Source: Ampullaceana balthica (lineage: Eukaryota > Mollusca > Gastropoda > Lymnaeidae). From it: a DNA stretch of 64,000 bases. The DNA lies in the NCBI GenBank assembly GCA_944989445.1, contig CALYLW010000315.1, forward strand, positions 549,497 through 613,496, read 5' to 3'. Under the pieces are notes generated by a model. That model saw only the letters and a program-made list of their open reading frames with translations. It was not told the DNA's origin and did no database searches. Below, in pieces: positions 11,346 to 23,036 of the stretch. The position numbers were made by a program, and so were the translations under genes. Each line of letters starts with the position of its first letter. The stretch's first letter is position 1.

Positions 11346-12750
11346 AGTTTGCCTCGTCAGCTTTGATGATCTCCATCTGTAACCCCAGTTTCCATTGAAC
11401 TCAAGTCGTTCAATTATTTGACTTGAAAATTTAGTTACAGTGACGCTTACAATTACACACTTAGTATATGGCCGTTAAATTTATGTTTTAAATTTAAATA
11501 CATGGAGACACATTTTTTGAAAAACTGTACGGGGGTCGGGTGGGGGTTCAGGATTAGGGGTCAGGGTGATGGAGTGGTGGCAATGGTTTTGCCCAAACTG
11601 ACACACATGTTTGCCGGTAACCAAACCCATCTCGAAGGCACGCCCGTTCTGGTAATGATATATCACTGTAGTTCCCCTCAACTTGAACCTTCATTCATGT
11701 CCCCTGTTTCTTAGCAGAGCATTTTTTTTTACTACAAGGAGTCTCAAATTAGTAGGAAAACTTTCCACATTACTGCCACCTGTGACAAGTTTTTTTTTGT
11801 TTTGTTTTTTTAAATATTTTTTAAAAAAATATTTTTAATGTGCGTGAAATACTGTATACATTCCGAAGTAAATTATTAAGGTTATTTTAGTGAAAATAAA
11901 TCAAACTTTTTAAAATTTTTAAAAATAATTAAATGAATAATAATTAATTTATGATAAAGAAGGATTGGGATAATGTATGTGTTTATTGACATTTATTCAA
12001 ATTAAGAGAAAAAAATACAATTATAGTTATAGAATTTGGGCTAGGTGTCTTGACTTTATTAAAAATGTTTTTAGTAGAGAGACTATATTATACAGACCAT
12101 AATGCGTTGTTCAATATACAAGTCTGTACTTTTTTCATTATATATATAACTGAGGTTACAAGTTTCAGGGCTGAATTAAATCAAGTTGTGTGGACCAAGA
12201 CCTCGGATTGAGAAGCATTTAAATGTAAGATATTGTTTTCCGAAGACATGTTTACATGGCAGGTGCACTGCCAGGATTTCTACTTGAGAAAATGTGGCTG
12301 CTATATACCAGTCTTGACGTAGTATTAGAATAAACTCCTTGGGGTTCATAAAACCAGTTTTGAGCCTGTGATTAGATTTCCATTTCCCGATTTGGGGTCA
12401 GCATAAAAATATGTGATGTAAGATTGAAATCTCTACACAGTACACACACAAAATGCATAAAGCTAATTTTAGAAATTTTATGATTCATGCTTTCAACAAT
12501 TATCGACTAATGATAACTAATCTATACAAAGATTAAATTCAAAAGAAAAATATTTTGTTAGAAAACCGTATGATTTAAAACCTTACTTATACTCAATATA
12601 TTTCAATATTTACAATTATCAAACCCTCTCATTTAGTTGGTTTGAAATCCGATTAACAAATAAAATTAATAATTGAATGCTTTGTATTACAGCCTAGGCA
12701 GTGTCAGGCACGACTCATAGACTAATTATTTGTCGTCTACACGTAAAATC
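11346..12750. other. AT-rich non-coding sequence
   Basis: No exon, RNA gene or transposon end could be assigned. It has long A/T runs at 11800-11960. Confidence 0.45.
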
Positions 12751-13174
12751 TAGGGCTGCGGAAATTAACAATCAATTAATCGATTAATCGTTAAAAAAAA
12801 TTAGTCGATTAAAATTAATTTGATCGATTAAAAATTTTAAAAATATATATAATTTTTTTTTCTCAAAATTTATTAATAATTTATATTTTTTGTTACTTAC
12901 ATACTTTTTCCTCCTTGTTTATTATTATTTATTTAGACGTGCATTTGTAACAAAAAGATTTTTCTTCCTTATTTCTTGTATAGCAGAACAAATTTGCTGT
13001 GTTACGTCACAAAATTTAGGATCCATGGAATTACCGCGACTTAACCGATTTCGTGAAATAATGAATCGCAACTTAACGTGATCTATATATGCGTTATAAA
13101 AATATAATTAATCGATTAATCTATTAAATTTTCCCGATTAATCGAACTTTATTTTTTAATCAGTACCAGCACTA
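12751..13174. mobile_element. hAT-like non-autonomous element (MITE)
   Basis: It begins TAGGGCTGCGG and ends CCAGCACTA, and the outer tens of bases on both sides are rich in ATTAATCGATTAATCG in opposite orientation. Elements of this appearance are usually non-autonomous hAT transposons. The inverted repeats are imperfect. A clean 8-bp duplication was not found, although TAAAATC occurs just outside the left end and 10 bases beyond the right end. No transposase is present. Confidence 0.5.
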
Positions 13175-13223
13175 AATTTTTTACTAAAATCATTTTGTTA
13201 TTTAATAAACACGCGCAGCTATA

Positions 13224-13374
13224 GGCAATGTTCCCTCTAATACTCGTGTGCAGAGTTGCACAGCATCTATTTTTTGTGCAATGTTTTACCAAATTTGGTG
13301 CGCGGTAATTCTAAAATGCTGCGTGGTGTCGGTCAGATATCTGCAAAGCCGCTCAGCTTAAAGGGAACATTGGC
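13224..13374. mobile_element. 151-bp MITE with TATA duplication
   Basis: Left end GGCAATGTTCCCTCTAA. The right end, read in reverse complement, is GCCAATGTTCCCTTTAA. Both flanks are TATA (13220-13223 and 13375-13378). A related, more decayed copy lies at about 15604-15800: GCAATGTTTCTTTTAAGG at the left, and GGGCTGCGAGGCGTCGGTGA matching CTGCGTGGTGTCGGTCA of this copy. Confidence 0.55.
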
Positions 13375-13576
13375 TATAAGTTTGACTATTATTTTTAAAG
13401 TAATTAAACCATTCCAGTTGACTTTCAAATATGGTATGTTAAACATATTGTTAATGACATGATTTTGAATATACATAAAAAAGACGCATCATATTATATC
13501 GTATGTCGTAGGTTATCTACACTTAATTAAATCTTATAAATTAAGATTAATTTTTTTTTAATAATCGAATATTTGT

Positions 13577-13650
13577 CTGAGACCTGAAAGCCAGATGCAG
13601 CCATCAATAGTGCAACATCTGGGTCGCGAACCATGGTTTCCCGACCCCTG
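13577..13650. mobile_element. Terminal fragment of a hAT-like repeat
   Basis: Ends GGTTTCCCGACCCCTG and contains GGGTCGCGAACC. This resembles the right end of common CAGGGGTCGGG-type elements. The matching left end is not visible. It directly abuts the element at 13659. Confidence 0.35.
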
Positions 13651-13658
13651 CTCTAGAT

Positions 13659-13864
13659 GAACGGTGGCCAAACCGCGGTTCGCGAGCCGCATGCGGCTTT
13701 TTGTGTTCACATTGCGGCTCGCGTACAATTTAAAAATATATGTTACAAGGATTACTGGAAGTTTTCCGAATCAGGCTTAATGATACATATTTATTCAATG
13801 CGGCTCTTAAATTTTTTATATGATTTAAAAGGACTCTCAGTTACTTCAGGTCTGGCCACCCCTG
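13659..13864. mobile_element. hAT-type non-autonomous element
   Basis: The right end GGCCACCCCTG is the inverse of the common hAT terminus CAGGGGTGGCC. The left end (GAACGGTGGCC) is a degenerate match. The interior repeats CGCGGTTCGCGAGCCGCATG and GCGGCTC. The flanks ctctagat and ctctggag agree at six of eight positions, as expected for an old 8-bp duplication. Confidence 0.55.
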
Positions 13865-14605
13865 CTCTGGAGTTTCTAGGTTCAAGGATTTTACTAATGG
13901 TGTTACTCTTACTCTTATCAAAATTGAATATTCTCTAGTAAATGAAACAAATAAGTAAAATAAATTACATTTCGGTACCACGTCAGTACAGGGAAAATAG
14001 TGCACCGAACCCTGGCGCAATTGAATTTTTTCTGCTGGCCCACCATAGTAAAATGGTTGAGAAGCACTGTTCTAGTACACATATCATCAAAGTAAGGTAG
14101 CATTTTAGTTTTATTTTCTTGTTACATCTGTAAAAGTTTCTTTTTATAAAGACTAAGGTTTTGTTGGGTTATTTTAATTACTTAATTAACATGGGGTTTT
14201 CATTATAAATTCTCATTTATTATTAATACAAAGTATTTTGCATCTTTAGTTTGGAATAGTTGTTCTCCGTGAATGAAATAGTTTGCATTTATTAGTTTCT
14301 TTTTCTTTGATGCTTTTAGCAGTTGACACTTTTCTTGGTGGAAAGCCATGCTCCAACTCCAATTAGTTTCCCAATTTATTAAGACATCTATTTCTATGTC
14401 TTTTTATATGATATTGCTAGCTTGGTGTAACGTAATTAATTGCTCAATAGAGTATATATAGTAATTATAGAACCATAAGCATATTACCTAACCTTTGTTG
14501 CTGATGAGATGTCGTTCAGTAGAGCATTCACGTAGATTAGCAAGAGTGCTGTAATATAAGATAGTTCCACGAGGTATTCATGATTAACCCTAAGTGCTGA
14601 TTTAG

Positions 14606-14999
14606 GGGCCGTCCATAAATGACGTCACGCCATTTTGGCCGATTTTTACACCCCCCCCCTCCCAACACTTCGTTACAAAAACATAGAGCCCAGCCCCCCT
14701 AAAAGCCGTATTTTCAAATTGAAAGTTAGCATGCTGCAAATAATTTTTTTGTCATTTAAATATGTATTTAGTGTAAGTCTGCACTCTATATCTTAACACG
14801 TGTTAAGCCATTGAAAACGTCTTTAAATAAATTGAAAGCGATCAAATATTTAAGTGGAACTTTTATTTAAAGTAGCACGTTTTGATGTCACATCACATTT
14901 TTAAACACACCCCCCCCCTTTTCCGGGCCGTCACGCATCGTCATAAATGCGTAACATCCTTTACACCCCCTAGGCGCGTGGTCATTTATGGACGCCCCC
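14606..14999. mobile_element. 394-bp MITE with TTAG duplication
   Basis: Left end GGGCCGTCCATAAATGACGT. The right end, read inward in reverse complement, is GGGGGCGTCCATAAATGACC. Both flanks are TTAG (14602-14605 and 15000-15003). The interior has C-rich runs near each end and no transposase. It is a non-autonomous DNA transposon; superfamily uncertain. Confidence 0.7.
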
Positions 15000-15003
15000 T
15001 TAG

Positions 15004-16600
15004 ATCCATTTATTATTACAGTTTGCTCGCTACCTACAAGGAAATCTTAAATATAGTTATAAATAGCAAAACTAGAAGATGTCCCAACTTCCGTTGTATT
15101 TACACTCACAAGTTGTCAAGTTGGTTCATAAGGAACTGATGGACCAGATTTTAGAACTAGCTACGGACGAAGATATCAAACTTTTAAAGAGCATAAATAT
15201 CTCTTTAATACTAATACTAATAGGCATTCAGTAACAACATCTCACGCTCCAATCACAGAGTCGCAGCATGGAGTGTTCATATTCTGTGAAAAGTTGCGAT
15301 ACAGTAAATCCACGTCGAAACCGAGACATCAATCTCAAGATCAGTACAAAAACAGTAAACAGTAAACAATAAACAGTAAACAATAAACAGTAAATAATAA
15401 ACAGTAAACAATAAACAGTAAACAGTTGACCTGGTTATTCGTCCATCGTGATCGAACAAGACCACCCTGTACGTTCTATTTATGGGCTGTGGCAGTAGTT
15501 AGATCAGTTGAGCTTATTGGTGGCTAGTTTGACCAGACTTTGCCCAGAATTTACGTCCCTAAATGGGGCAAGAGCTGGTCGGGACGCAACCAGAATGATT
15601 TTGGGCAATGTTTCTTTTAAGGTTTGTTGTATTTCAGAAAAATATAAACTCGTGTGTAAAGTTGTACAGGATCAAAAAAAAATTTCTGTGCAAAATTTTA
15701 AATCCCACGAAAACACTATTATCCTTCTTAAAATTTTGCATCGTGGTAATTACAAAGGGCTGCGAGGCGTCGGTGAAATAGCTGCAGGGCCAAGCTGCAA
15801 CAAAACAGAAAGCCAACAGTAGTTCAGGTCTCCCTGACCTGTCTCCTGGAATCGGCAGCCTTTCACTTTCATCTGTTTAGTAGGTTGTTGCACCGCTCTG
15901 TACTGATGAGCACCAGAAGGTTCGGTGTCCGTCTGATTCCCTTGAGTCGTGCGCAATCCCAAATCTATTTAGTGAGGTTTGCAGATTGCACTATTCAACC
16001 TTTTACATCTTCATCTAGCAAAATTATTCACACCTAAAAAATACATTTTTATTGCCCTGCGAGTTTCTTCCCACTTGAAAATAAACCATAAAGGAAAAAG
16101 TATATCAAAATCATTTCACGCCATCTCACTCATCGTCATCTTACGTAAGAAAGAAGAGAGGAACATTTACCATGGGGCTCAGGGCCGGTCTTAGGCCACT
16201 GCAACCTATGCGACTGCAGTGGGCCCCGCAGTTTCATAGCCCCTGCCTTTCTTAATTTTTTCTTAATATCCTTATTAATTCCTTAATTAATTTCGCATAC
16301 TACGCCGCATAGAAATTGCTATGGACTGCCCTGATGGGCTTTGTTAAGTACTCTTAAATATGTTTATTAATGCCAATAATGTAATAATTTATTTTAAACG
16401 GCATATAGAAAACAGTATAGTATTATGTAATCATTTATTCTATTGCTGCCCCATCCGAAAGTAACAGTACCCACAAAAAACTGACGCCTCTTTCTTTGAG
16501 AGTCCATGAAAGAGAATATAAAATTACCCATAATTTATCCACTGATAGCAGAAAACACTCCACCACAATTTATCCTTTCCATTGGGTCACATGTATACCT
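15004..16600. other. Non-coding with a 14-bp repeat and a decayed MITE
   Basis: Contains the decayed MITE copy at about 15604-15800 and a transposon-like terminus CAGGGCCGGTCTTAGGC at 16180. The 104-codon frame at 15508-15822 overlaps the MITE copy and is not supported as a gene. Confidence 0.45.
15346..15425. repeat. 14-bp tandem repeat
   Basis: Unit CAGTAAACAATAAA with CAGTAAA half-unit variants, about five to six units. Confidence 0.85.
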
Positions 16601-16774
16601 TAGGCGCGGGAAATGGCGTCCATTCATATCACAGCCTAGTTCCTGACACATGGGGAATAATCGAGACACACCAACGACACGATGCACTCGGGGCGAAGTT
16701 TTGTTGTTGTTGTGGACTTAAACAAAGTGTTGTACATGGCTGAACACTTCCTGTAAAGTCGAGGTAACAGAAAG
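16600..16774 (+). promoter_or_regulatory. Candidate promoter and non-coding first exon
   Basis: A CpG-richer island in AT-rich surroundings, from about 16600 to 16960, contains a segment ending gtaacagaaag followed by an ideal GTAAGT donor at 16775. If spliced to the acceptor at 22986 it would supply a 5' UTR for the gene starting at ATG 23020. A six-codon upstream ORF (16736-16756, MAEHFL then stop) would lie in this leader. No TATA box was identified, and the assignment rests only on position, composition and donor quality. Confidence 0.28.
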
Positions 16775-19700
16775 GTAAGTGATGTGATTTCTGTGTGGTC
16801 TCTTTTCATTTTTGTCGCGCGCGATTTAGAAAGGCGCCAGTGGCGTGATTTTACAACACAGCCGACAGGTGGTTAAGAGCGCACCATTTAAACTTCACAT
16901 GTAACGCACGGGCGAGATGTGTAGCTATGGCCACTTCCAGCCTATCGCGTTTCCAATAATACCGTGTTCGATTCACTCCACGCTACCTATTTATGTTAAA
17001 CGTTTGTAGTGAATATAAATTGTTTGGCTCGCTTACAAAGACACAACATCCGTGATCTAATGCATTGACTCAGGGCAATTGCCTGTTACTGTGAACAGTA
17101 GAAAATGTGTTACTGTTAATTACTGTTATCATTGAACTCAGAATAAAAACGTAATCATGAAAAGACGATGGTACTGCATGTCACTCTTAAATAGTTGATA
17201 GAATAAGTGAATAAGTAGTTAATAGTTTATATTAATATCATTACCTTGCCAGACTAATATTGACATTCTGATTCTGGAGAAAACAAAACTCGTAAAATGA
17301 AGTATACCAGAAATACAATGTAACATAAAGGTACTTTTTTGACACGTGAATATGAAGAATTGGATTTAATAAGGTTACATAAACCTCTGGAGTTAAACTC
17401 ATCGGGTTATAAACTGTTAAAGAGTGAGGTATCGAGGTAAAAAAAAACGGAAACAGTTAACAACAAAAATCAAACACTTTTTTAATAAGATTGATTTGTA
17501 TGGTCGGCTGTGTGGTCAAATTTATCTCAATATTTAAACTCTTCCTGATCTCCAACAGAGATTCTGTAGACTTACTCACCCCCTCCCCGTTGACAGTATA
17601 GCCCTTCATGACTTCATGGTCAGTAGATGTAAAGTAGATCAAACTGAATCAAACGCTTCCATTTGTTTTGTGACCTGAATTCAATGCCGTAAAGGACATG
17701 GTTAATAAAAACGAAATATACTTTATTAAATGGACACACTTTTCCAAATCAGGTTTTACACCTTAAATGTTTGTATTTATGTACATGTCCCAAACCCGAC
17801 CAATTTTTTAAATTCACACTATGACTTTAAAAACAAAAACAACTGCTGCTACAGCGTTGGGCGCCTACCTATGACGTAGGGACAGTTGGATGACTTCCCT
17901 TGACATTCTCATAGAGAACGGGAAGAAATGATCATACATGTACTGACGGCTCCCTTTCATAACAGATCTCAGTTAAGCCTGCCATCAGAGCACAAAGGGT
18001 CACTTGAGATTTAGAAAGTGGAGAGGGGTTGCCCTCAACTCTAGTGACGTCAAAGATCACGCCAACTTTCACGTTAGACCTTTAGACTTTAACATTGCAC
18101 TGGACCAAACAAATATCTCATTGAAAAGGAATGCACACCTTGAAGTATTCACTAATGATTCATTTATTCGAGCTCTTAATGACTTTGTTATACATGGAAT
18201 GTTGAGTGAATAACTTGGTATCTATTAAGAGTGTGTGTTTTGTTGCTATGGTCATCTACCCAAACCCTGCACCGTCATGTCAACGAGTTGTTATGTGGAC
18301 GCCGATTGCCTCCCTTTGTTTGTGTGTGAACTCCTTCAGTTTATGTCATGCCAACAGCACATTGACCCTAGCAGCGACATCATGAGTCATATATTGGTGC
18401 ACCTTAAAATCATTCAGCTGAGTTTTCAATCAAACAACGGTTTAAGAAACATACCGCTTTGAATTCCTCAACATCCGTTTGAAATCAACCTGACATGACA
18501 ATAAAATGTCTATTTCAATCAATGTCACATAATCATACAACATACCTAAAATACATTTTGATCAACTAGATGACTGAAATTAACACCCAGTCGTTATTCC
18601 CTCGAAAACACATGTCTCCCAGACATTGTCCTGTAATAAACATATAGTTATAGAGTCTAGAGATTTCACCCACACTGGTACCTGGCATGGGGGTACGGTT
18701 CTTGTTCTCACAAGTGTGTGTAAATTGTTTTAGTCAAGTTGTGCATAGATGAGAATTTGATACTTTAATTTAAATTTAAGTCATAAATTCATACGTTTTA
18801 ATTTTAACAAATGTTTTACTTTCAAAATGCACCACAATATCAATAATATTTAAATGAAAATAGTAAACCAATGCGGAAATTTTTTAAAATTGACATATAA
18901 ATATTGTTTAGTTACAAATGTATGGCGGTAGACCGCTGTTTAAAAAAAAAGCAGTAAAATGTGTCCTTTCCAAATCATGTGAGAACCACTGTGGCATTGT
19001 TTTCAAGCCGGTACACATAGACAATGTCTGCCATTGTACTGCACTGAAAGTAAACGTGACATGCTCGCCCTGTGGCTGTGCACAGAAAGTATCAACAGTT
19101 TCCCTCTAGGCCCAACGATACGTGCCTCGTCCCCTAACATGCGAATTAAAATGTTGTTGTCACAAGAATTGCTGTCAGTGTGCCTAGAGGGGAGTCTTGC
19201 TGACAACACCGGCCACTCAGAGGTTGTTAGAAGCGTTGTGTTTGTGTTTCGGCTGTTGTTCCCGCGGTGAGAAAATATGCACAAAAATTGTTGTTTTTTT
19301 AATCTCAATGTTTTTCAGTCCTCCTCCAATCCAGGATTTCATAACACTCACATTAACGACCGAGCGACTAAAGGAGGTTCTTCAGATAAATAATTTAATT
19401 GGTTTGGATTTGTTCTTAGATTAATTTGTTTATCGGGATTGGACCGGAATGGTGTTTTTAATGTTAAACTTGCGTGACGTTCTGGAGACTAAAGATATAA
19501 TACTAACAGCAGGGGCGTAACTAGGATTAAGGACGCCCAGGGTAGGTCAAGATTTTTGTGCGCGTCCCCTATGAATGTTTCAAGAATTCCTTTCCCCCGT
19601 ATGGAGAAAATATGGCACGCGTCGCTATGGCACCCGGGGCGGGGGGGGGGCGGGTCGCTCTTTCCGGACAAACTTTCCTACGTCTTAGCTATACAAGGTC

Positions 19701-19954
19701 TGCTAATAATAAAAGATTCGCTCTAGCAGTAATCTGGTGTTTCTCGTCTCCAAATATCCTGGGCTCCAGATGAGTGTGTAATAAAGTGTAACTTAATAGC
19801 TGCCTCGGGGATTTTCAACTATTGTGTATTGCGACATTCTGTTGTGCCACAAATGTTGACTCGTGTGTCGTGAGATGTTGAAATGTGAATGAAAAATTAT
19901 TTAAAAAACAAAATAAACTTTGCTTCATATTCGATTGTGCATCAAAACTGTTTA

Positions 19955-20255
19955 TTATTATTCCAAATCAACAGATCATGCGTGGCATATGTGTTTTAAA
20001 AGTCTCGGAATGTGTTTCCTGGAAATTTATTATCTGAACGGTCGCTGAACATACAAACAAACACATACACGTTTTCCTTCTTCCCGTCCGGAATTCGGGC
20101 GTGGTATGGGTTGCCTGAAGAATCCAGGAAAACCAACACTTTATCAACATTTAAATCTCTAATAAAAATGCAGGACTAAACACAAACCATAGATAGCGTA
20201 GGACGCAATAATCTTCTGTATAGAAGGAGCGTCTGTAAACAGATAAGATAAGAAC
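19955..20255 (-). mobile_element. Interspersed repeat family R2, copy 1
   Basis: In reverse complement it starts with TCTTATCTTATCTGTTTACA and CAGACGCTCC, then continues into TGTTGGTTTTCCTGGATTCT, CAGGCAACCCATACCACG and CCGGACGGGAAGAAGG. The same order of motifs occurs at 20885-21180 and 32040-32335. The first 40-50 bases match the tail of the tRNA-SINE at 29958 in reverse orientation. Confidence 0.65.
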
Positions 20256-20884
20256 ATAGGTTAACAAAAAATAAATGGAACTTAATATTATTTAAAACAA
20301 ATTTTTTCATTGTATTCATTTAGACTTTAGATCACATCATGGGTTGCTAACCTACGGGTCGGGAAGGGTTTTTCTGGTGTGGTGTTTTTTTTATAACCTT
20401 ATTGAAAATCCCTTTTCAATTGTATCGGGGTCGCGGGTGACTTGGCTTTTTATAAAAATGGGTCGCCACCCGAAAAAAAGTTTTTAGCTTTTGAGTAAAT
20501 AACTTGTTAAAAAAATTATCTGTTTTAAAAGTTACTGCCATTCTAGAATAACATATAGGACAAGATTTCAACCAGTGTTTATTCCGACAAGAGAACAAAT
20601 GTTATGTTCTCCCACCGTTTCCCTCACCCTACGGCTATAATGAAGCTCATGTTACCTGTTGTTATAGTGACACTGCCCTCTACCGCGCCCCCCCCCCTTT
20701 TTCCTTTGGACCTGGGCCTCGGTCACCCCTATTAAATTAACCAGCGGACTCAGTAGCCAGTGACAGCACGGGCATTTTTCCCAGGGTCTCTACACGAACA
20801 GACGAGATTAGCACCGTAACTTATAGCGTGTCCCATTGTTCTCCTCTAGTTCTTAAAAAGGATGTTACGGTAACAGTACTATCT

Positions 20885-21180
20885 TACCTTATCTGTTACA
20901 GTATTATCTTACCTTATCTGTTACAGATCTATACAGAAGATTATAGCTTCATACGATTATCCATGATTTATGTCTAGACTTGCAATTTTATTAGAGTTTT
21001 AAATGTTATAATATAGTGTTGGTTTTCCTGGTTTCAACAAGCAACCCATTCCACGACCGAATTCCGGACGGGAAGAACGAGAATTTGTATGTGTTCTTGC
21101 ATACGGAATAAGAAAAGTGTTTTTATCACTATGCTTATGTGAGGGTTGTATTAGATTATCTTTTCGTTGTGTTTCCAAGT
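20885..21180 (+). mobile_element. Interspersed repeat family R2, copy 2
   Basis: Homologous to 19955-20255 but on the opposite strand: ATCTATACAGAAGATTAT, GTGTTGGTTTTCCTGG, AGCAACCCATTCCACGACCG and TTCCGGACGGGAAGAACG. Its leading ATCTTACCTTATCTGTTACA motif is duplicated (20880-20930). Copies 1 and 2 form an inverted pair separated by about 630 bp. Confidence 0.65.
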
Positions 21181-21432
21181 TAGAATTAATTGCCTCATGT
21201 ACTATCACTACTTTGCAATTTGTTATTCTATCATAATGACGTCATCTCTATTTGTACGTTTTCTTTTGTGTAATTTTAAATATTTGGGGGGAAAAGAGAT
21301 TCAATTATTATAATTCAATTAAATTTCTTGTATTATTAATTGTTATATTATGCAACTGTACAATCGGAGAAATGTTCATTTACTCCAGCTCCATACTTAT
21401 AGACAAAGGTTATACAACAAGGTATGAGTGGG

Positions 21433-21671
21433 CCTGACAAGAAGCCACAAAACAACGAAATGTGTTGATCTCTCTGACAACTCGTCCCACCAACACTTCC
21501 CTTAGTCTTTTTAAACCTCCGTATTACTATATCCCCTCTCTCATTGGTTGATTGGCCTAAACACTGCAGCAAAGTTTTCTTTGATTTTCGTACTTGTATT
21601 AGTTTTTATTAGTTTTTCGCCAGACGAAGGCTTTTTGGAGAACGTTCGTTGTTTTGTGGCGCCTTGTCAGG
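21433..21671. mobile_element. MITE with ~25-bp terminal inverted repeats
   Basis: Left end CCTGACAAGAAGCCACAAAA then CAACGAA. The right end in reverse complement is CCTGACAAGGCGCCACAAAA then CAACGAA. Similarity extends outward on both sides through ATGAG and AAGGTAT, so the true ends may be about 15 bases further out. The interior right half (GACGAAGGCTTTTTGG) has a related copy at 37845-37960. Confidence 0.6.
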
Positions 21672-22549
21672 CTCATGGATACCTTTTTCTATAGCAATTA
21701 TTTTTCTACACAGCGTGATTGCGTTCCCATCCATTTGTATGCAGACCATGGGTTGTAGGGCGCCTAAGGCGCCCACTTTTTTCAAAAGCCCAAGTAACTT
21801 ATCCTTGTTTGATAATACGAAATATTAAACTTCCTGAAATGTACACAAAGTATTTTATTTAATTTTATATTTGTAAATCCTCAAATCCTATTGTTACATC
21901 GTTCCCTTTTCAAAAATAAAATATAATCTAAAACAATGACGTCATATAATATTTTTATACAAAATCGATCGCAGCGCGCCACCTAACAGCATTATAATTA
22001 CATCATTTTACATCCATACATACAAAAAACGGGAATTATGTATATTGATATTTCAATCAACGTCCAGAAATTAGGATTTTATTAAAAATTCGTCATTCTT
22101 GTTTCTTAAGTAAAATTGTTATTCACATTTATATTATTATTGTTATTGATCATGTGTTCTGTTATCCTTAAATGATATCCGTAATTAGACATATGGCCAG
22201 AGGTATAACACACAGATTTTGTAATACATGTATTGACGCATACGATGTGAAGATGGGCGTGATAACTTTTCCCGCCTGTTCACGCATCACTTAAAACATA
22301 TCTGATAAGGAAATGAAAAACCATACACGAGAGTGTGACACAGGGAAGGTCATTCTCAAAATTATGTTTATTTATCTTTTTTAAACAAATATTATCAATA
22401 TTATTGGCTGACTTCCTATATCAGTTGTGAATCGCACACAAAACGCAAATAAAATATTCTACGTAACTGTATTCCAAGCTGTCACTGCAGCTTTTGTGTT
22501 ACGGAGCCGTAGTCTAAAGGCTGCTGACGCTGCTGTTAATTGATGTTGC

Positions 22550-22919
22550 TGAATGTATGGGTGTAACAGGGGTACGTACTACTGAATGTATGGGTGTAAC
22601 AGGGGTACGTACTACTGAATGTATGGGTGTAACAGGGGTACGTACTACCGAATGTATGGGTGTAACAGGGGTACGTACTACTGAATGTATGGGTGTAACA
22701 GGGGTACGTACTACTGAATGTATGGGTGTAACAGGGGTACGTACTACTGAATGTATGGGTGTAACAGGGGTACGTACTACTGAATGTATGGGTGTAACAG
22801 TGTAACAGGGGTACGTACTACTGAATGTATGGGTGTAACAGGGGTATGTATGGGTGTAACAGGGGTATGTATGGGTGTAACAGGGGTATGTATGGGTGTA
22901 ACAGGGGTACGTACTACTG
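22550..22919. repeat. 33-bp minisatellite with a derived 21-bp subunit
   Basis: Seven to eight units of 33 bp built on ATGGGTGTAACAGGGGTACG plus TACTACTGAATGT. Around 22840-22910 the unit collapses to 21 bp (GGGTGTAACAGGGGTATGTAT). It ends 67 bases before the acceptor-bounded exon at 22987. The 82-codon frame through it is a repeat artefact. Confidence 0.95.
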
Positions 22920-22986
22920 GTAAACGCATAGCAGACAATTAATATTCTGACTTGTATTCCCCACCCCCATCCCCCCTCATCTCCAG

Positions 22987-23036
22987 GTCACATGGACAAG
23001 TCAACCACACAGCGCCACCATGATAGATGACGATAG
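22987..23036 (+). CDS. Exon with translation start (RA/PDZ gene, coding exon 1)
   Basis: The acceptor follows a long pyrimidine tract (cccctcatctccag) and the donor is GTAAGT. The ATG at 23020 sits in agcgccaccATGA, a near-perfect Kozak context, and opens the frame MIDDDR. The frame is also open upstream of the ATG to the start of the exon (VTWTSQPHSAT), so a further upstream coding exon cannot be excluded. Confidence 0.68.

Larger units (their letters stand above)
16775..22549. other. Long non-coding stretch, probably the first intron
   Basis: No exon found. It holds interspersed repeats at 19955-20255, 20885-21180 and 21433-21671, plus fragments near 19510-19660 (GGGGCGTAACTAGG) and 20335-20480 (paired GGGTCG motifs, hAT-like). 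Short open frames around 18004-19424 have no recognisable domain. Confidence 0.45.

Noticed and set aside
10774..11376. Leu/Glu/His-rich and Pro/Arg/Cys repeat ORFs
   Set aside because: Product of the 21-bp minisatellite, open in several frames on both strands.
12250..12340. Possible last exon for the GOLD gene after ggtgcactgccag
   Set aside because: It gives an 18-19 residue tail in phase, but the acceptor has no pyrimidine tract and AG sites are common.
15508..15822. 104-codon ORF with a GLRGVGEIAAGP end
   Set aside because: Its last third matches the MITE family of 13224-13374, and the rest shows no domain.
16180..16420. Complete DNA transposon starting CAGGGCCGGTCTTAGGC
   Set aside because: A plausible terminus, but no matching inverted end or target duplication was found.
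19510..19660. Element with GGGGCGTAACTAGG end
   Set aside because: It looks like a common repeat end, but the other boundary is not visible, so it was left as a note within the intron entry.
22557..22805. MGVTGVRTTEC repeat ORF
   Set aside because: Translation of the 33-bp minisatellite; it lies in an intron or leader region and breaks where the unit shortens to 21 bp.
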